Of a stretch of DNA of 64,000 nt, positions 33,993 through 45,819 are shown piece after piece (the stretch's first letter is position 1; each line of letters begins with the position of its first letter). The translations under genes were made by a program, and so were the position numbers. Under the pieces are notes generated by a model. It was not told the origin of the DNA. It ran no database searches and saw only the letters and a program-made list of their open reading frames with translations. Origin of the DNA: Selaginella moellendorffii (taxonomy: Eukaryota > Streptophyta > Lycopodiopsida > Selaginellales > Selaginellaceae). The stretch lies in NCBI RefSeq assembly GCF_000143415.4, contig NW_003314267.1, forward strand, positions 1,562,100-1,626,099, given 5' to 3'.

Positions 33993-36712
33993 TCAAGCGT
34001 ATAGAACGTCCTCCCATGGATGCCGGTACAATGGCTGTTTCAATCTCTTTTGGTCGAATGTGTGCCTGCAAAGAATGTCAAAGTTTGAGAGCTGGAACAA
34101 CTTCTAACAGTTGGAAGGAAGCTTACCCGATGAGACCGATGCTCCTGGCGAGAACAAAGAGGCCGTTCAAGTAGCCAATCTCCACAATGTCATCGATCTC
34201 TTGCTGGTTAAACATGGCGCAGCTGACTAGCAAGTCGAGGAAGAGCGAGCCAATGGCACCGTCCACGTTGAGCACCAGGTTGTTGGCTTTGGTCAGTGTG
34301 TACGTCTCTACTTGCACGGCATACTCCATGTATTTCACTGAGGGGAAGTGGAGACGAGCATACTTCTGGAGGAACTCGACTCTCTTGTCCCGGTTGTCAC
34401 GGCTCTTTATCCTGAGAGACACGATAGTATGTGTAAGAACTCCAAATGACCCTATAGTTACCTGTGACCAATCCCTGGAACACGAATTCCTTTCTTTTTC
34501 ATCGTCTCCACGAACTCGTGTGGGTTTAGTTGCTGCATGGGAAAGTAAAAAGGAAGGATCAAATTATTCCTTTGCGGGAGAATAGTGTGGCAGCTTACTC
34601 TATCGTACGCATCTTTGAAGTAGCGTGCTGCATCGTCAATCGCACCTCCAAATCTTGGTCCGATAGTAAGGAGACCTGCGACAGACAATTACTTCATGCA
34701 AGAAATATAGGGCCTTTACCGGATACAAGGCAAGAAACCAAGTCTTTCCCAGCTCGAGAAGTGACTATGGAGTTGTGTGCTCCAGAAACACATGGGCCGT
34801 GATCTGCGCACAGGATAATGCACATCTGCGTCGAGGAAACTTGGAGAACCACAAAATTTACTGAAAATGAATGCTTACCTCAATAAACTTGGTGGCATAG
34901 CGAGGAAGATTCTTTTTAAACCATAGCAAAGATATGACGTCTCCAACGCCAAACTCCTTTTCAATAATGTTGGAAATAGGGACGCCAGCGTATGTCGGTT
35001 CTTCACCTGCAGCAAAAGTAAACAGAATTACCGCCATATGGTTTGGAAAGTATAGCTTTGAAACCTCTATCATCACAAATGGTAGAAACAATGTGAGTGG
35101 GAGCACGAACTTTGCCGTTCTTCACAGCAATGTTAAGGTCTTCGGGAACAATGGGAGGAGTAACGTCGACCACAGGAATAATTACACCACTTGCAACCTG
35201 CATTTCTCCATAAGAATGCAAAACTTGAATGTTTTTTGAGCACTTACCAGCTTCTCAAAAGTGTCTTTAATGACGGCTTCCAAAGACTCGAAAGATGTTG
35301 GCACAATAGCACCAGCTTCCTTCAGAGCTTTGTTTTTTCCCTGTGCCGACTCCAAGTCTCCTCCACTTTTGGCACCCTGACAAAACAAACGAGCGTCTAA
35401 GACTTTGGCTTAATCATCATAAGATCCGCACTCACAGCATGACCAAACTGGACTTCAGACTTGAAGAGCTTCGCACAAGTTCCGCTGACCCACGCGACAA
35501 CAGGCTTGTGAACTCTTCCTTGTTGAAGAGCCTCGACTAAAGAATACTCATCCGTTCCTCCAAGTTCTCCCAAAACCACAATCAATTTTATCTACAGGCA
35601 AAACAGTATAAACACGTCAAAACACACACAAACAAAAGATTTACTTGAGGTATGTTGTTAAATCGAAGGACGTGATCCGACAACGTAGATCCCGGAAAGA
35701 CATCGCCTCCGATTGCAATTCCTAACGAGATAAATAAATCCAAGGTTCAGATCAATCAAGGACAACGCAAAAGACAAACCTTCGTAGAGCCCGTCAGTTG
35801 CACGAGCAAGAACGTTGTACATCTCGTTGGACATGCCTCCCTGAAAGGGCCCCAGGCATATCGTCAGTGAATAAAAACCAAGAACACTTACAGATTTGGA
35901 GACAAATCCCACGGACCCAGGGCGATAAAGCTTACAACTCACGATGTTATCGAGAGTACCAGCAGTATCTCCAATCTTGAAGGCACCAGCCTGCATACCA
36001 CCTACAGTAGCAGGCCCAATGACTACCTATGAACAAGTGAAGAACAAATCTCGTAAGTTTATTCCAAGTCTCAAGAGTACCTTGTTATTTGCTCTGGCAT
36101 ACGCTATCAGCTTTTTGGCATCGCCTTCCGGGACTCCCTCGGCAATAATAGCGACGACTCGTATCGTTGGTTGCTTGAGAGCTTCCATTGACGAAGCAAA
36201 GGCACTGTAAAACACGTAAGACAAAGGTCAACCAATTAGCTTACATGGAATTCTCCTCGCGACGTCACAAACACGAAGGTCTTACCTCCTAAACGACGCG
36301 AAGTTAATAAATACGTCTGCTGTGGGATGTGCCTTACATCCAGCGACGACACTGTTGGATAGAAAGAGCCATTTAATAGATCGTCGCTACCAACTAGACC
36401 AGAGATCTCGAAACAAGCAAGAGATTTCGAGATATCGGGAAGGATATTCCACTCACCTCCCATAAACCGGCACGGCAATCTCTTCCTGCCCGAAGAAGAG
36501 CTTCTGGAATCCATCAGATCCGGGATTGACAATGCCGGCCACCGATGGGAGCTCCCGCGCTGCAATGCCGGCCATCCGGCGTTAGAATCTCCACAAAACG
36601 AGCCTCCCCTACCGCACAGGAAGTCGAAATCCAGCATCCGCTGGATGGGGCTTTGCTTGAAATTGTAGAAGAGCGCCTGCGTAGATCGCGAGAAGAGCTG
36701 CCCCGTCGCCAT
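33993..36712 (-). CDS. ACLB: ATP-citrate lyase subunit B
   Basis: This multi-exon minus-strand gene starts [20 protein letters not shown] (ATG at 36712) and ends HPWEDVLYA (stop at 33993). Between lie [75 protein letters not shown], the phosphohistidine region EVQFGHA followed across an intron by [43 protein letters not shown] and [10 protein letters not shown] with its citrate-synthase-like His. The plant enzyme is a cytosolic A4B4 complex that makes acetyl-CoA and oxaloacetate from citrate, CoA and ATP, supplying wax, sterol and flavonoid synthesis. All diagnostic blocks are present and in frame. It converges on the YVH1-like gene with 148 bp between stops. Confidence 0.95.
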
Positions 36713-37110
36713 CGCGGCTCCTATCGATCGACCTCGAGCGCTGCTCAAATCGCGCTTGCGCAGCGCTCTTCTCGCCAAAATAAAATAAACTAAACCTAAA
36801 TTTCTCCCACTATGCTTTTCCCAACTACCTGGCCTTTCTCTCTAGAAGGGTAGGAATATCATCCAGCTTTGATGAGACCAAAAAATAGAAACAAAGGGGG
36901 CGCATCAAGAAAGATTCGCTTATTTTTATTCCCTTGTTATCCATTGAAGAAGATGATGCCAATATACAACGCACGAATGCGTGCTTTTAGTAGTAGACAT
37001 AGTGGTGGTGTTGACGACGGAGAACAAAGAACTCTGGAAAACACGAAAGAAAACGCAAAGAAGAAACAAACCATGGAAGAACGAAGAAATGAGTGTTAGA
37101 ACTTTGGTGT

Positions 37111-38799
37111 CTACCTCCAGCTCGATCCACCCAGACGAATCACGTCCTCGCCGCTCGAGTCTTTCACTCGCGCTGCTTGGTTCTCTTCGAGCTTCTTGCC
37201 GCTAGCATCGCCATACACGTCCCGGAGCTTGAGTAAGTTCGCCGAGATCGCAACGTTTGCGGCGCTGCCATTCTTATCACTGTCTTTCATTCCGGGGCTC
37301 GAGCTCCTCCTCCTCGGACTCCTTCTCGGGCTCCGGCTCCGGCTTCTACTCCGCCTCTCCCTTCTCCAATCTCTATCCCTCTCCCTGGAAGAGTGTCGGT
37401 CTCTATCCCGGTTCTCCCTCTCCCTAGAAGAGTGCCGGTCTCTATCCCTCTCCTCTCTGTCCCGCCGGTCCCTCCTGTCCCGTCCTCTGTCCCTGTAATC
37501 CCTGTAGTCCGAGTCCCTGCTTCTCGGCCTCTCCCTCTCCACTTCACGGTCTCGGCCTCGGTCTCTCTCTTCGCGAGTCCTGTCCTGGCCTCTGCTGCTA
37601 CGATCGTCAGTGTTGTTGTTGTTGTTGTTGTTGTTGTTGCCATTTGATGGAGGGAGGCTTCTTCGGACAGGAGACGAGTCTCTAGTCGAAGCTCGGTGAG
37701 GTGCTCGCTGGCCGAAGGAGACTGAAAGTGCAGCTTTCACTGAGGGTGGCCGGCGGGCGGTCTCCTCCGACGAGTGCCGGCCGGTTGTTCCTTGGGGAGT
37801 CGTGGGGAGCTTTAGCCGCTCCAGGTGGCTGGCGATCTGTCTCGCCACTGGAACCGGTATCCTTGGAAAGATGGTGTCGAAATAATGCTGAAAGTGCGAA
37901 CTTAGTCAGTACCTCCCAATGAAACGCGGCAGCTAAGTTAAAAGAAAGAGAAAAACGAAAAGAAAAAAAGAAGGAAAAAAAAGAAAGATATCAAACAGCT
38001 TAGCCGTATTGGCTACACAACGTAGGACACGATTTCTTACTTCCTATGCATTGCACCACTGGTGCAACGGCTTCATAGGTGGTAGCGGCCTTCATCTCTG
38101 CAGGTTCCCTCCAGCATCAAAAAAGCATAACAGATTTTACTGCGACATCTTACCACTTGAATGCATGATAATGAGTAGGCACCCATGTACATCCTAGAGA
38201 TGAGGAGAAAAAATAGACTCACCTGATGCAAGAGAAGATCGCGGATGTACACTCCCATCTTTGTCACTCGCCCATTTGTGCCGGGAGAGAATTCCTGCAG
38301 AAAAACAAAGCCAAACTTCACAAAAAGAAAAAGAAGAAATTTCTGCAAAACTCACCTCATCATCTTCAATGTAAGGCTCGAACCATTGCCAGAGAGTTCT
38401 CGGTTCGCCACAATAACGCAAGTACAAAAATCCAATCTGCGAGGAAAACAGAACAAGAAATGAGAAAAAGCTTCGAAGAAATGAAGGAATGAAAAGAGAT
38501 CATACCGCACGAATGTAAGGAGAATCAGCGTGGTTGAGAAGCCCCTGCATCTGCTTGACGGTGAGCTTCATGGTGAAAAACTTGTAGAGGAGGCAAAACG
38601 CTGTCGAAGGGCCGCGGCAATTCCCAGTCATCCAGGGCTCCACATGATCGACATGGTTGTAAATCTCGTCCACGACCTCGTGAAACGTCTTGAGGCGGTA
38701 GAGCTCCTTGAAGTATTCTGACGACAAAATGTTAACATTGACGACGTGCTCGACCAGAGTCTGTATGGGCTTGCCACACGTCTGGACCTCGGCGCTCAT
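37111..38799 (-). CDS. PRP38: PRP38-family pre-mRNA splicing factor with RS tail
   Basis: Exon 1 (38799-38506) encodes MSAEVQTCGKPIQTLVEHVV through HADSPYIRA. Then come IGFLYLRYCGEPRTLWQWFE, EFSPGTNGRVTKMGVYIRDL and, in the last exon, YFDTIFPRIPVPVARQIASHLE. These are the PRP38 domain, which in the tri-snRNP triggers spliceosome activation. The C-terminus is strongly Arg/Asp/Ser-rich (RDRDRHSSRER repeats, RRSRSRSRSPRRSPRRRSSS), as in PRP38B/SRL1 proteins. A (GTT)n microsatellite at about 37613-37638 encodes an Asn run. Pieces of this gene were copied to 39.63-40.19 kb and 42.67-43.13 kb. Confidence 0.93.
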
Positions 38800-38819
38800 C
38801 CTGATCTGCTAGGCCGCGC

Positions 38820-39620
38820 CCCCTAGGGTATTGCGAGAGCGCCGGGATTTCGAAACCCTAAGCTCAGATCCCTCAGAGACTACGTTGCGCTAGGAATCAA
38901 ACCTGGAAACCGATGTCGGTGCCGCTGGCGCCGCAGAATCGCCCCTCGCGCGTGCGCGGCATTGACAAATCCCTATCGCGCGACTGATTAGGGTTCGTGG
39001 GCAAAAAAGTCCAGACGTCATTCTAAAGGCATTCTCCGTTAGAAGCATATTCCGTTACTTTGGAAAGTGCTACTTTTTTTTTCCGGGTGGAGGCTATACA
39101 ATCAAACTCAAACTCTTTCCAGTCTACTTTTGAAGATTTTGTCTTCTGAATCATGTATGTGAATCATTCTCTGAGAGATAGTGATATCAAAATGAGAAAG
39201 CCTTACAAATTTATTCAACATACCTATAACACTTCGCAGAAAAATTGCATGGTGCTAGAATTGTGCGGTAGAATCATGCGAAAGGTTTGCATGTCTCCGC
39301 ATCACGATAATCCCATCTCGATTGATGCTGTTTTGATGTAACAGAAAAGAGAGCAGCAATTTCAAGTGGCTAGTTCTTATATGCAACGAAGATGCACACA
39401 GCAGGTTGATTCTTTGTTATCTCATATAGGCGATCTATAAAATTCTAAAGCAAGTGGTCAAGATCGATATTATCATTTTGGCTGATTTACATAGTATTAG
39501 CTCAAGAAATGCTTGCATAAGTTGGCGATTAGATCCTCAAGAATACGACGGTCGCGCAGAAATCTAAGCGGCAGTGTCTCCTCATTTACAATTTGCTCAT
39601 AAACTCTTTCTTTTCTCTTT
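38820..39620. other. PRP38 5' flank and non-genic DNA
   Basis: The PRP38 leader region runs to about 39000. The stretch around 38985-39065 (AAAAAAGTCCAGACGTCATT..., TCCGTTAGAAGCATATTCCGTTACTTTGGAAA) is repeated at about 40103-40183, on the edge of the PRP38 copy. No supported gene lies in 39070-39620. Confidence 0.5.
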
Positions 39621-39627
39621 CAGGTAA

Positions 39628-40190
39628 GTTTGGACGTTCTTCGCGGGGAGGAGCCGGCGACCCGCCGGTTGTTCCTTGGGGAGTGGTGGGCAGCTTGAGC
39701 CGCTCCAGGCGGCTGGCGATCTGTCTCGCCACTGGAACCGGTATCCTTGGAAAGATGGTGTCGAAATAATGCTGCAGACAGCAAACTTAGTCTAGTCAGT
39801 AAGCAAGAAAGAGAAAATGATAACTGATTTTACTGCGACATCTCACACACCTGATGCAAGAGAAGATCGCGAGTGAACACTCTCACCTTTGTCACTCGCC
39901 CATTTGTGCAGGGAGAGAATTCCTGCAGAAAAACAAAGTCAAGCTTCACAAAAAGAAAGAGAAGAGATTTCTGCAAAATCATCATCTTCAATGTAAGGCT
40001 CGAACCATTGCCAGAGAGTACTTGGATCACCACAGTAACGCAAGTACGAGAATCCAATCTGTGAGAGGAAAACAGCTCCCTGAAGTAATCTACGCAATCA
40101 AACGATTAGGGCTCCGGGGAAAAAAAGTCCACGTCATTTTTAAGGCACATCTCCGTTAGAAGCATATTCTGTTACTTTGGAAAAACTTGT
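39628..40190 (-). pseudogene. Partial PRP38 copy (internally deleted)
   Basis: The minus strand repeats parts of the neighbouring PRP38 gene in the same order: the HYFDTIFPRIPVPVARQIAS exon up to PTTPQGTTGG (39655-39775), the EFSPCTNGRVTKVRVFTRDL exon (about 39850-39925), and GFSYLRYCGDPSTLWQWFEP (about 39985-40060). Exon 1 and the RS tail are missing, and the copy jumps straight to the PRP38 upstream flank (about 40103-40183). It cannot make a functional protein. Confidence 0.85.
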
Positions 40191-40191
40191 T

Positions 40192-41201
40192 TCACTTTGG
40201 GCCGCTAGTTTTTGACGGGCCGGCTCTTTCTACCATCACGTCGTAGAGACGCTTACCATCCTACAAGAACAGAAAGTAAAGAAATGATTTATCACACACA
40301 CAAACGAAAAAACAGAAGTACTTACAAAGATCACTGGAAAAAAGTGAACTTGGCCCTCCGGCTTGGTTTGTGTCTCCTTGAAGTAGACGAGGATTGGAAA
40401 GCTTGGCCACCATAGCTCCCAGTTTGTAAAGGTTGAGTACCTAGACAAAGAAGAACACAGTGAAGAGACCGTGACTTTCCTCCTCTAGATGCTTACTTCC
40501 ACCGGTTTTGTCCACCGACGAAGACGTTCTCTCCGGATTCCTGTAGCTCCGAGCCGATCTTTACTTCCTGGAGAAGCTCAAGTAATGTGAAATCCAGCTC
40601 CAGCGACACAAAGAGAAAGCAACACAGAAGCTTACCAGAGCTTCGTCATCGAACACGAATTTCACTCGGGTAGTCTGTTTCAGCATAGAACCAGGAGTTA
40701 GACTTTCATTCCTGTGACGAGGACACGGACCTGGAATAAGAGAAGAAGGCCGAGCAAACCAATTGGAGCTGCTGGAAGCAAATTGTCCGTGTAAACTAGA
40801 GCACCAGCAGCACCTGTAAGGAGGAACACCGTTTGTTTCTCTCTTTTTTCCACAGAGAAATCCTTTCTACTTACCAAGAAGAACGACTGGAATGCGATAA
40901 TCAGGTGCTGGAATGACAGTCTCCCTCACGATCTTGGCTGCTTGTTTCCTTTTAAACTACACGAGGCTATCGCCTTCGTCAGGACTATAGCTCTCGAGAA
41001 ACCAGAGAAATTTAAGTACCAATGCTTTCACAGCCCCAGGTCTTGATAGCCTCCTCCTCGGCGAAAAGATCAAAGAAGAACTTGGAGCTCTTGGCAGCAA
41101 TCCAATCGACCCAGCGCCTACATTAATCATATGTTAATCTCTAGCTAGAGCACGAGATTCTACGTACCAGGACCTGAACGAAAAACACAGGCCATAGCCA
41201 T
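40192..41201 (-). CDS. Predicted plastid DUF3119-like membrane protein
   Basis: About eight short exons on the minus strand. ATG at 41201 gives MAMACVFRSGPG, then across an intron AGSIGLLPRAPSSSLIFSP and RRRLSRPGAVKAL, a Ser/Arg-rich transit peptide. Then come FKRKQAAKIVRETVIPAP and DYRIPVVLLG, a hydrophobic helix DNLLPAAPIGLLGLLLLFQ, TTRVKFVFDDEAL, EVKIGSELQESGENVFVGG, YSTFTNWELWWPSFPILVYF, TQTKPEGQVHFFPVIF and DGKRLYDVMVERAGPSKTSG. The body fits the DUF3119 family of cyanobacteria and plastids; function unknown. All junctions keep frame. The intron after LLLFQ has an unusual donor, GTCCGT (about 40732). A decayed second copy lies at 46.7-47.5 kb. Confidence 0.75.
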
Positions 41202-41394
41202 CGCCAAGAAGCCCTAAACCTCGAGAACAATATATTCGTTCCGTTTAAGAATATTTCTGTGTGATTACTATTTATCACTACTTTTTAACCACCTTTAAGG
41301 ATGCTACAATGTCTAATTCGTTGAAAAGTTTAAAGTTGCAAGGTGACGGCATGGGTTTTGTAAGCAAACGCGCAAAAACAAAGACCATGGGCAT

Positions 41395-42254
41395 ATCCGA
41401 GCTTGGTGCGAGCTGACGTCACCGTGTCCACCATTGCGTCATACATGTTGCTGTAGTGGACGCGTCCGTGACGCCCGGTCGGAGCCGAAGCGCGCGTACG
41501 TTGGTCGCGTGGCTGAAGAAAGGATAGGCTGACGCGTCCATGACGTTGAAGGCGTGCGGCGTGAAGACCACGGTGCCGGCGGTACGCAGCGCGGTGTACG
41601 ACTGTACGGCAGACTGGACGTCCCGGAAGGATGACGCGTCCATGACGTTGAAGGCGTGCGGCGTGGAGGCCATGGTGCCGGCGGTACGCAGCGCGGTGTG
41701 CGACTATACCGCGAACTGGATGTTCTGGAGGGCCGGAAGGCGTACCGCGCGTTGTTTGTGAGGACCTTGTTGCCGATGGAGATGGCGGGGAAGCGGACGG
41801 CGGAGATGAAAGGGGCGATGGAGGCGTCCAGCCAGGCAGCGGGGCTGGAGGCGATTTGCTGGAGCTGCTCGTCGGGGATGGAGACGCTCAGATCGATGCC
41901 CGAGTTTGCGAAAGCCGGGATCAGCGTCGAAGATGCGCGCCTTGGTGATGTTGTTGGATTTGAGCAGCGCCACGACTTGCGACGGCGACGGCGGATTGTC
42001 CCAATCTGCCATACTTCACGCCGATGCTCGCTCCCCAAGAGAGGAATAAAATCGAAATAGGGAGAGAAAGAGATTTAAAATGTGACCGTTTTGTGTCTGG
42101 AAATGAAAATGCGAGGGCTGGAAGACGAGGAATCATGGGGAATCTTGCCAAGAGGATCTATAAACTCACCAGGAATCCCCTCCAGCGCAGCCAAAACCGC
42201 AACGAGCAGCAGCACTATCACCAGCAGCCGATTGAATCTCACTCCCGCTTCCAT
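41395..42254 (-). pseudogene. GH17 glucanase pseudogene (duplication copy A)
   Basis: This is a shortened, frame-broken copy of the intact GH17 gene at 47.8-49.1 kb. The signal-peptide exon survives (MEAGVRFNRLLVIVLLLVAV, from 42254), followed by ASIGVKYGRLG and then a frameshift. Later pieces include SERLHPRRAAPANRLQ-type out-of-frame sequence. The segment coding for the proton-donor NEV region is damaged and the TETGW nucleophile region is absent. A stretch around THTALRTAGTVVxTPHAFNVMDAS is duplicated in tandem (about 41539-41690). Confidence 0.88.
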
Positions 42255-42302
42255 GGAATCAATCAATCAATCAAAGAGAAGGAATCGCCCAAAGCGTTTA
42301 CG

Positions 42303-42351
42303 ATTGATCATTGAGCACACAGAGAGAGAGCGAGAGAGAGAGAGAGAGAGG
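42303..42351. repeat. GA microsatellite
   Basis: A (GA)n run with few interruptions lies just upstream of the GH17 pseudogene start. At the intact copy the corresponding leader has only a short GA-rich stretch. Confidence 0.8.
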
Positions 42352-42439
42352 TGATGAACTAAAACGCTTGTTCACTACATCGGCTTAAAGTAAAAATTCT
42401 TCATTTGATCCAGTAAAAACTCTCCACCATGGAAGAACT

Positions 42440-42660
42440 CTTTCACAGGAAGGATCGTGATCATGGTGGTGGGATTTAGGGTTCCAAGGCTATTCAGCGG
42501 CCAGAATCTGAGTGACAAGCTCAACAGCACGCAGCAGAGCTCCGAGAGTGATCGGTTTTTGGATCTCACGCTCACGGCCTGCGAGTGGAGTTACTGGAAA
42601 AGATGACGCCAAGAACGTATGTCGACGGCTTTTTGGAAATGCTCTAGTGACGATCACAGA
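42440..42660 (+). pseudogene. Fragment of the CID-domain gene
   Basis: On the plus strand this repeats pieces of the CID gene of copy B: the leader (TCACAGGAAGGATCGTGATC), the exon-1 region (LFSGQNLSDKL, with three codons lost) and, joined directly to it, the exon for FGSHAHGLRVEL and its following intron. The DNA for the main CID exon is deleted. Its position right of the GH17 pseudogene mirrors copy B. Confidence 0.85.
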
Positions 42661-42667
42661 GCGACAG

Positions 42668-43135
42668 CTGCGATAGGGATTTGTCGACATGGCGCTCTCG
42701 TAATACCCTAGGGGCGCGGTCTAGCAGATCACGATGAGCGCCGAGGTCCAGACGTGTGGCAAGCCCATACAGACTCTGGTCGAGCACGTCGTCAATGTTA
42801 ACATTTTGTCGTCAGAATACTTCAAGGAGCTCTACCGCCTCAAGACGTTTCACGAGGTCGTGGACGAGATTTACAACCATGTCGACCATGTGGTGCCCTG
42901 GATGACGGGGAATTCCCACGGTCCTTCTCCAGCGTTTTGCCTCCTTTGCAAGTTTTTCACCATGAAGCTCACTGACGAGCAGGTCCAGGGGTTTCTCAAC
43001 CACGCTGATTCTCCTTAACGTTCGTGCGGTGTGATCGCAGTACATTCTTCTCATTCGTTGCTCCTATTTTCCTGCGTTATTATGGTGATCCAAGTACTCT
43101 CTTCTGGCAATGGTTCAAGCCTTGTATGGTGAGCT
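42668..43135 (+). pseudogene. PRP38 exon 1-2 copy in reverse orientation
   Basis: The plus strand repeats the PRP38 leader and exon 1 (MSAEVQTCGKPIQTLVEHVV, ATG at 42734) nearly unchanged for about 94 codons, then stops after NHADSP where the original continues YIRA. A following piece resembles exon 2 (FLRYYGDPSTL, QWFKPC). The original is on the minus strand, so this copy is inverted relative to it. Few substitutions suggest a recent event. Confidence 0.88.
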
Positions 43136-43254
43136 TTCGCTTTTTTGGGTTTAAATTCTACTGTGGTTTAAAAAATTGTTATATAAACTAGATTAGATTA
43201 ACGGAATTTTTAAAACAATTAAATATAATAAACATTTAAGTGAATTTATTAGGA

Positions 43255-44097
43255 CTAAATTTTACATAATTTGTGTGAATCCCATAAAGCTATATTTGGA
43301 TATTTGGCTTTATAAATAACTAAATTACAGTCATTTTGAATAGTGAATAAGGTTGGTAATAAACAGATTTTCTTATTACATGATATAGTTGAAATCATGA
43401 AATAATTATTATTATAATGCATTAACAAATTTCCATCGTTATTTAATTTAACATAACAGTTATAAATATTATCAATAGAAGTCTTAAATTTCCAAATGAG
43501 TCTATCTTCTGAGTATAAAATCAAAATACAGTTTTGTTTTAAAATTAAAATATTCTTTCTGTTTGCAGAAACTAAAAAGTTATCTGCATAAATAACTGAA
43601 CCAGGATATAAAGTACTTATTCTAAGGTAACAAATTAACACATTATCAAATGAGTTTAAAAGAAAAACATTTTCAGAATCTTTTAATTTATAATATATAA
43701 CATAGTTTTTGCTTTCTCCTTCAAAATAATCTGAAAGATTTTCATAGAGTTTATCCTTATACTTATTTAAAATTGTTTCTATACCTGCTATAATATTTCC
43801 ACCTAAAATTCTAGTAGGTGTATCTTCAATAGTGCATTGATCTTTTGTTTTAATTATTAATTCAATAAGCCCTTTTGATGTATCTATTTCCATTTCATCT
43901 CCAAAGGTTGAAGAATAATCACTTTTGCGATTGAGTTTGAATAATAATTCATATATTCCAGCAATTATTTTAGTAATATCTTGTGTATTTAAGATTCTGA
44001 CAGTTCCAAATTTAGGTGTATATTTTTTTGGAGCAATCACATGTAAAATATAAAATGAAAACAATGAAAAATATATGAAAATAAATATGAGCTTCAT
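43255..44097 (-). CDS. Secreted bulb-type-lectin-like protein in an A+T-rich island
   Basis: An uninterrupted 280-codon frame from ATG 44097 to TAG 43255. Residues 1-20 (MKLIFIFIYFSLFSFYILHV) form a signal peptide. Residues 30-145 are unrecognised. Residues 165-275 contain three spaced repeats: LKQNCILILY (186-195), LNNDGNLLMH (218-227) and IQNDCNLVIY (253-262). The last fits QxDxNxVxY, the mannose-binding motif of GNA/bulb-type lectins, exactly, and ALWDS follows as is usual for that fold. The first two are degenerate. Codons end in A or T almost throughout, quite unlike neighbouring genes, and the surrounding 3.5 kb has the same composition. No introns are visible. Possibilities are a gene transferred from an A+T-rich organism or a gene riding in a mobile element. 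Expression is unknown. Confidence 0.65.
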   Translation of the reverse strand: MKLIFIFIYFSLFSFYILHVIAPKKYTPKFGTVRILNTQDITKIIAGIYELLFKLNRKSDYSSTFGDEMEIDTSKGLIELIIKTKDQCTIEDTPTRILGGNIIAGIETILNKYKDKLYENLSDYFEGESKNYVIYYKLKDSENVFLLNSFDNVLICYLRISTLYPGSVIYADNFLVSANRKNILILKQNCILILYSEDRLIWKFKTSIDNIYNCYVKLNNDGNLLMHYNNNYFMISTISCNKKICLLPTLFTIQNDCNLVIYKAKYPNIALWDSHKLCKI

Positions 44098-44148
44098 CTA
44101 TATATATATCTGTGTGTGTGTGTGTGTATATATATACACACACACATT
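44098..44148. repeat. TA/TG microsatellite hairpin
   Basis: Alternating (TA)n, (TG)n, (TA)n and (CA)n tracts directly upstream of the lectin-like ORF. The TG and CA tracts can pair around the central TA tract. Confidence 0.85.
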
Positions 44149-45819
44149 GATATGGGTTTTATTTTAATATAACAGCTAGTTTATAAATATAATTAAATAT
44201 TATTTTTCATAATTATTATATTTTACTATTTCTATTGGCTTACTGCTCAAATATGTACCTTAGTTTAGAAATAGTTATCCTTATTTGAGTTTATTTCCCT
44301 TGGGGATTTGTATGGTGATATACCATAATTTATTTACATTATTGCATGGTCTATAAGTCCTTAAAACTTGTAGGAAATAGTGTAAATAATAATATTGAGA
44401 ACTCTTTGGTTATTGTTTTTCAGTAAGGTATATGATAAATGATATTTAAGCATATGGTGCCAATGAGTTTAATTATTATTGATTGTGGCTATTAAAATAT
44501 TTTATATCTCTAAGTAAAATATATGTGTTTTCTTCTATGTAATGTAATTACACAACTCTCAATTCCATCTAGTGAATTAAATACTTTCATGAACTAGTAA
44601 GAGAACTAAAAGAATGAGATTTTCATGAATAGTTTGATGTTTAAAATTTAGATTCAAATTAATGCTTGAATAATGGAATATATGTAAAATATTTGGAGTA
44701 TTTGATGCTTTATAGGGTTAAAATGTTGTGATTGTTGTAATATTGAACTATATGACATATTTAGTTGAAGTCTTGCCATTTTGAAGTCATTTTTACTAAT
44801 AGTTTATGTTATATTTTTTTTCCCAATTGTGAGTGCCACTAAGAATTATTGATACTTAGAAGTTTGTTTGTTCTTTTGAGAATGTGAAATCTTCCTTTCA
44901 TTTTCTCATCTCAAGTATTGAGTTAATGTAAAAGAACTTGAATGAGTGGGTTTTCTTATTTTGGCCAAAGTATTTTATAATGTAATGAACTCTATTATTC
45001 AACCTTGAAAAGAGTCTTTTATAATAGAAGATCCCATATTATCCAAGCCTTAAAAACACATTTTCTTCTTTTATTTCCTTGTTTTTACTTTAACTATTGC
45101 TAAAGTTTTTGTTTTTAGTGTTTTTTATTCATATTTTGTTCTTCTACATGCTTTCTTCCTCAACTTTTCTAATTTTTTCCTCTTTTCTCTAATGTTTGAA
45201 ATTTTTTTCTACTAAGGAGGGATGGATAGGAGTTTGATGTAAGTCACAAATTTTTCTTTTCTGATTTTTTAACTTACTTTCCCTACTTAACCATTTTTGT
45301 TTTGGCTATAATAAAATTCTTTTTGCCAAAATCTAAGCTTAATATACAAGCTTTACTACACAAATAATAAAGTGTGTGGTGGTTGATCATTTGGTCCCTC
45401 TTCCATATCTATTAATTCATTAATTGGTGAAGTTAGTGGTGAATCTACTGGCGTTTTTACATCTGGTATTGATCTTCTCTTCAGTAGAAGGATCATCTAT
45501 AAAAAAGGAAATTAGATGAACTTAACTACCTTATTTACCTGAGTTTAGATGTGGATACTTATTATCCCATTGTTTTTGAATAAGCTTGATACATATATTA
45601 ATATACTCCGTCAAAGACTGTTTTACTCTTCTTTCAACCAACTTTAGTCTATATTAAATGGCAAGTTTAGATTTACACTTTGGCAATCAAGTTAGTTTTC
45701 ATTGCATCACTCTTAGTTCTCTTTGCAATCAACAAAAACAAACAAGCTTTTGTCTCTCATAAATAGAGCCATGGTCAATATTAAAAATTTTAGACTTTAC
45801 CCCTTTTAGCAAGAATGGT

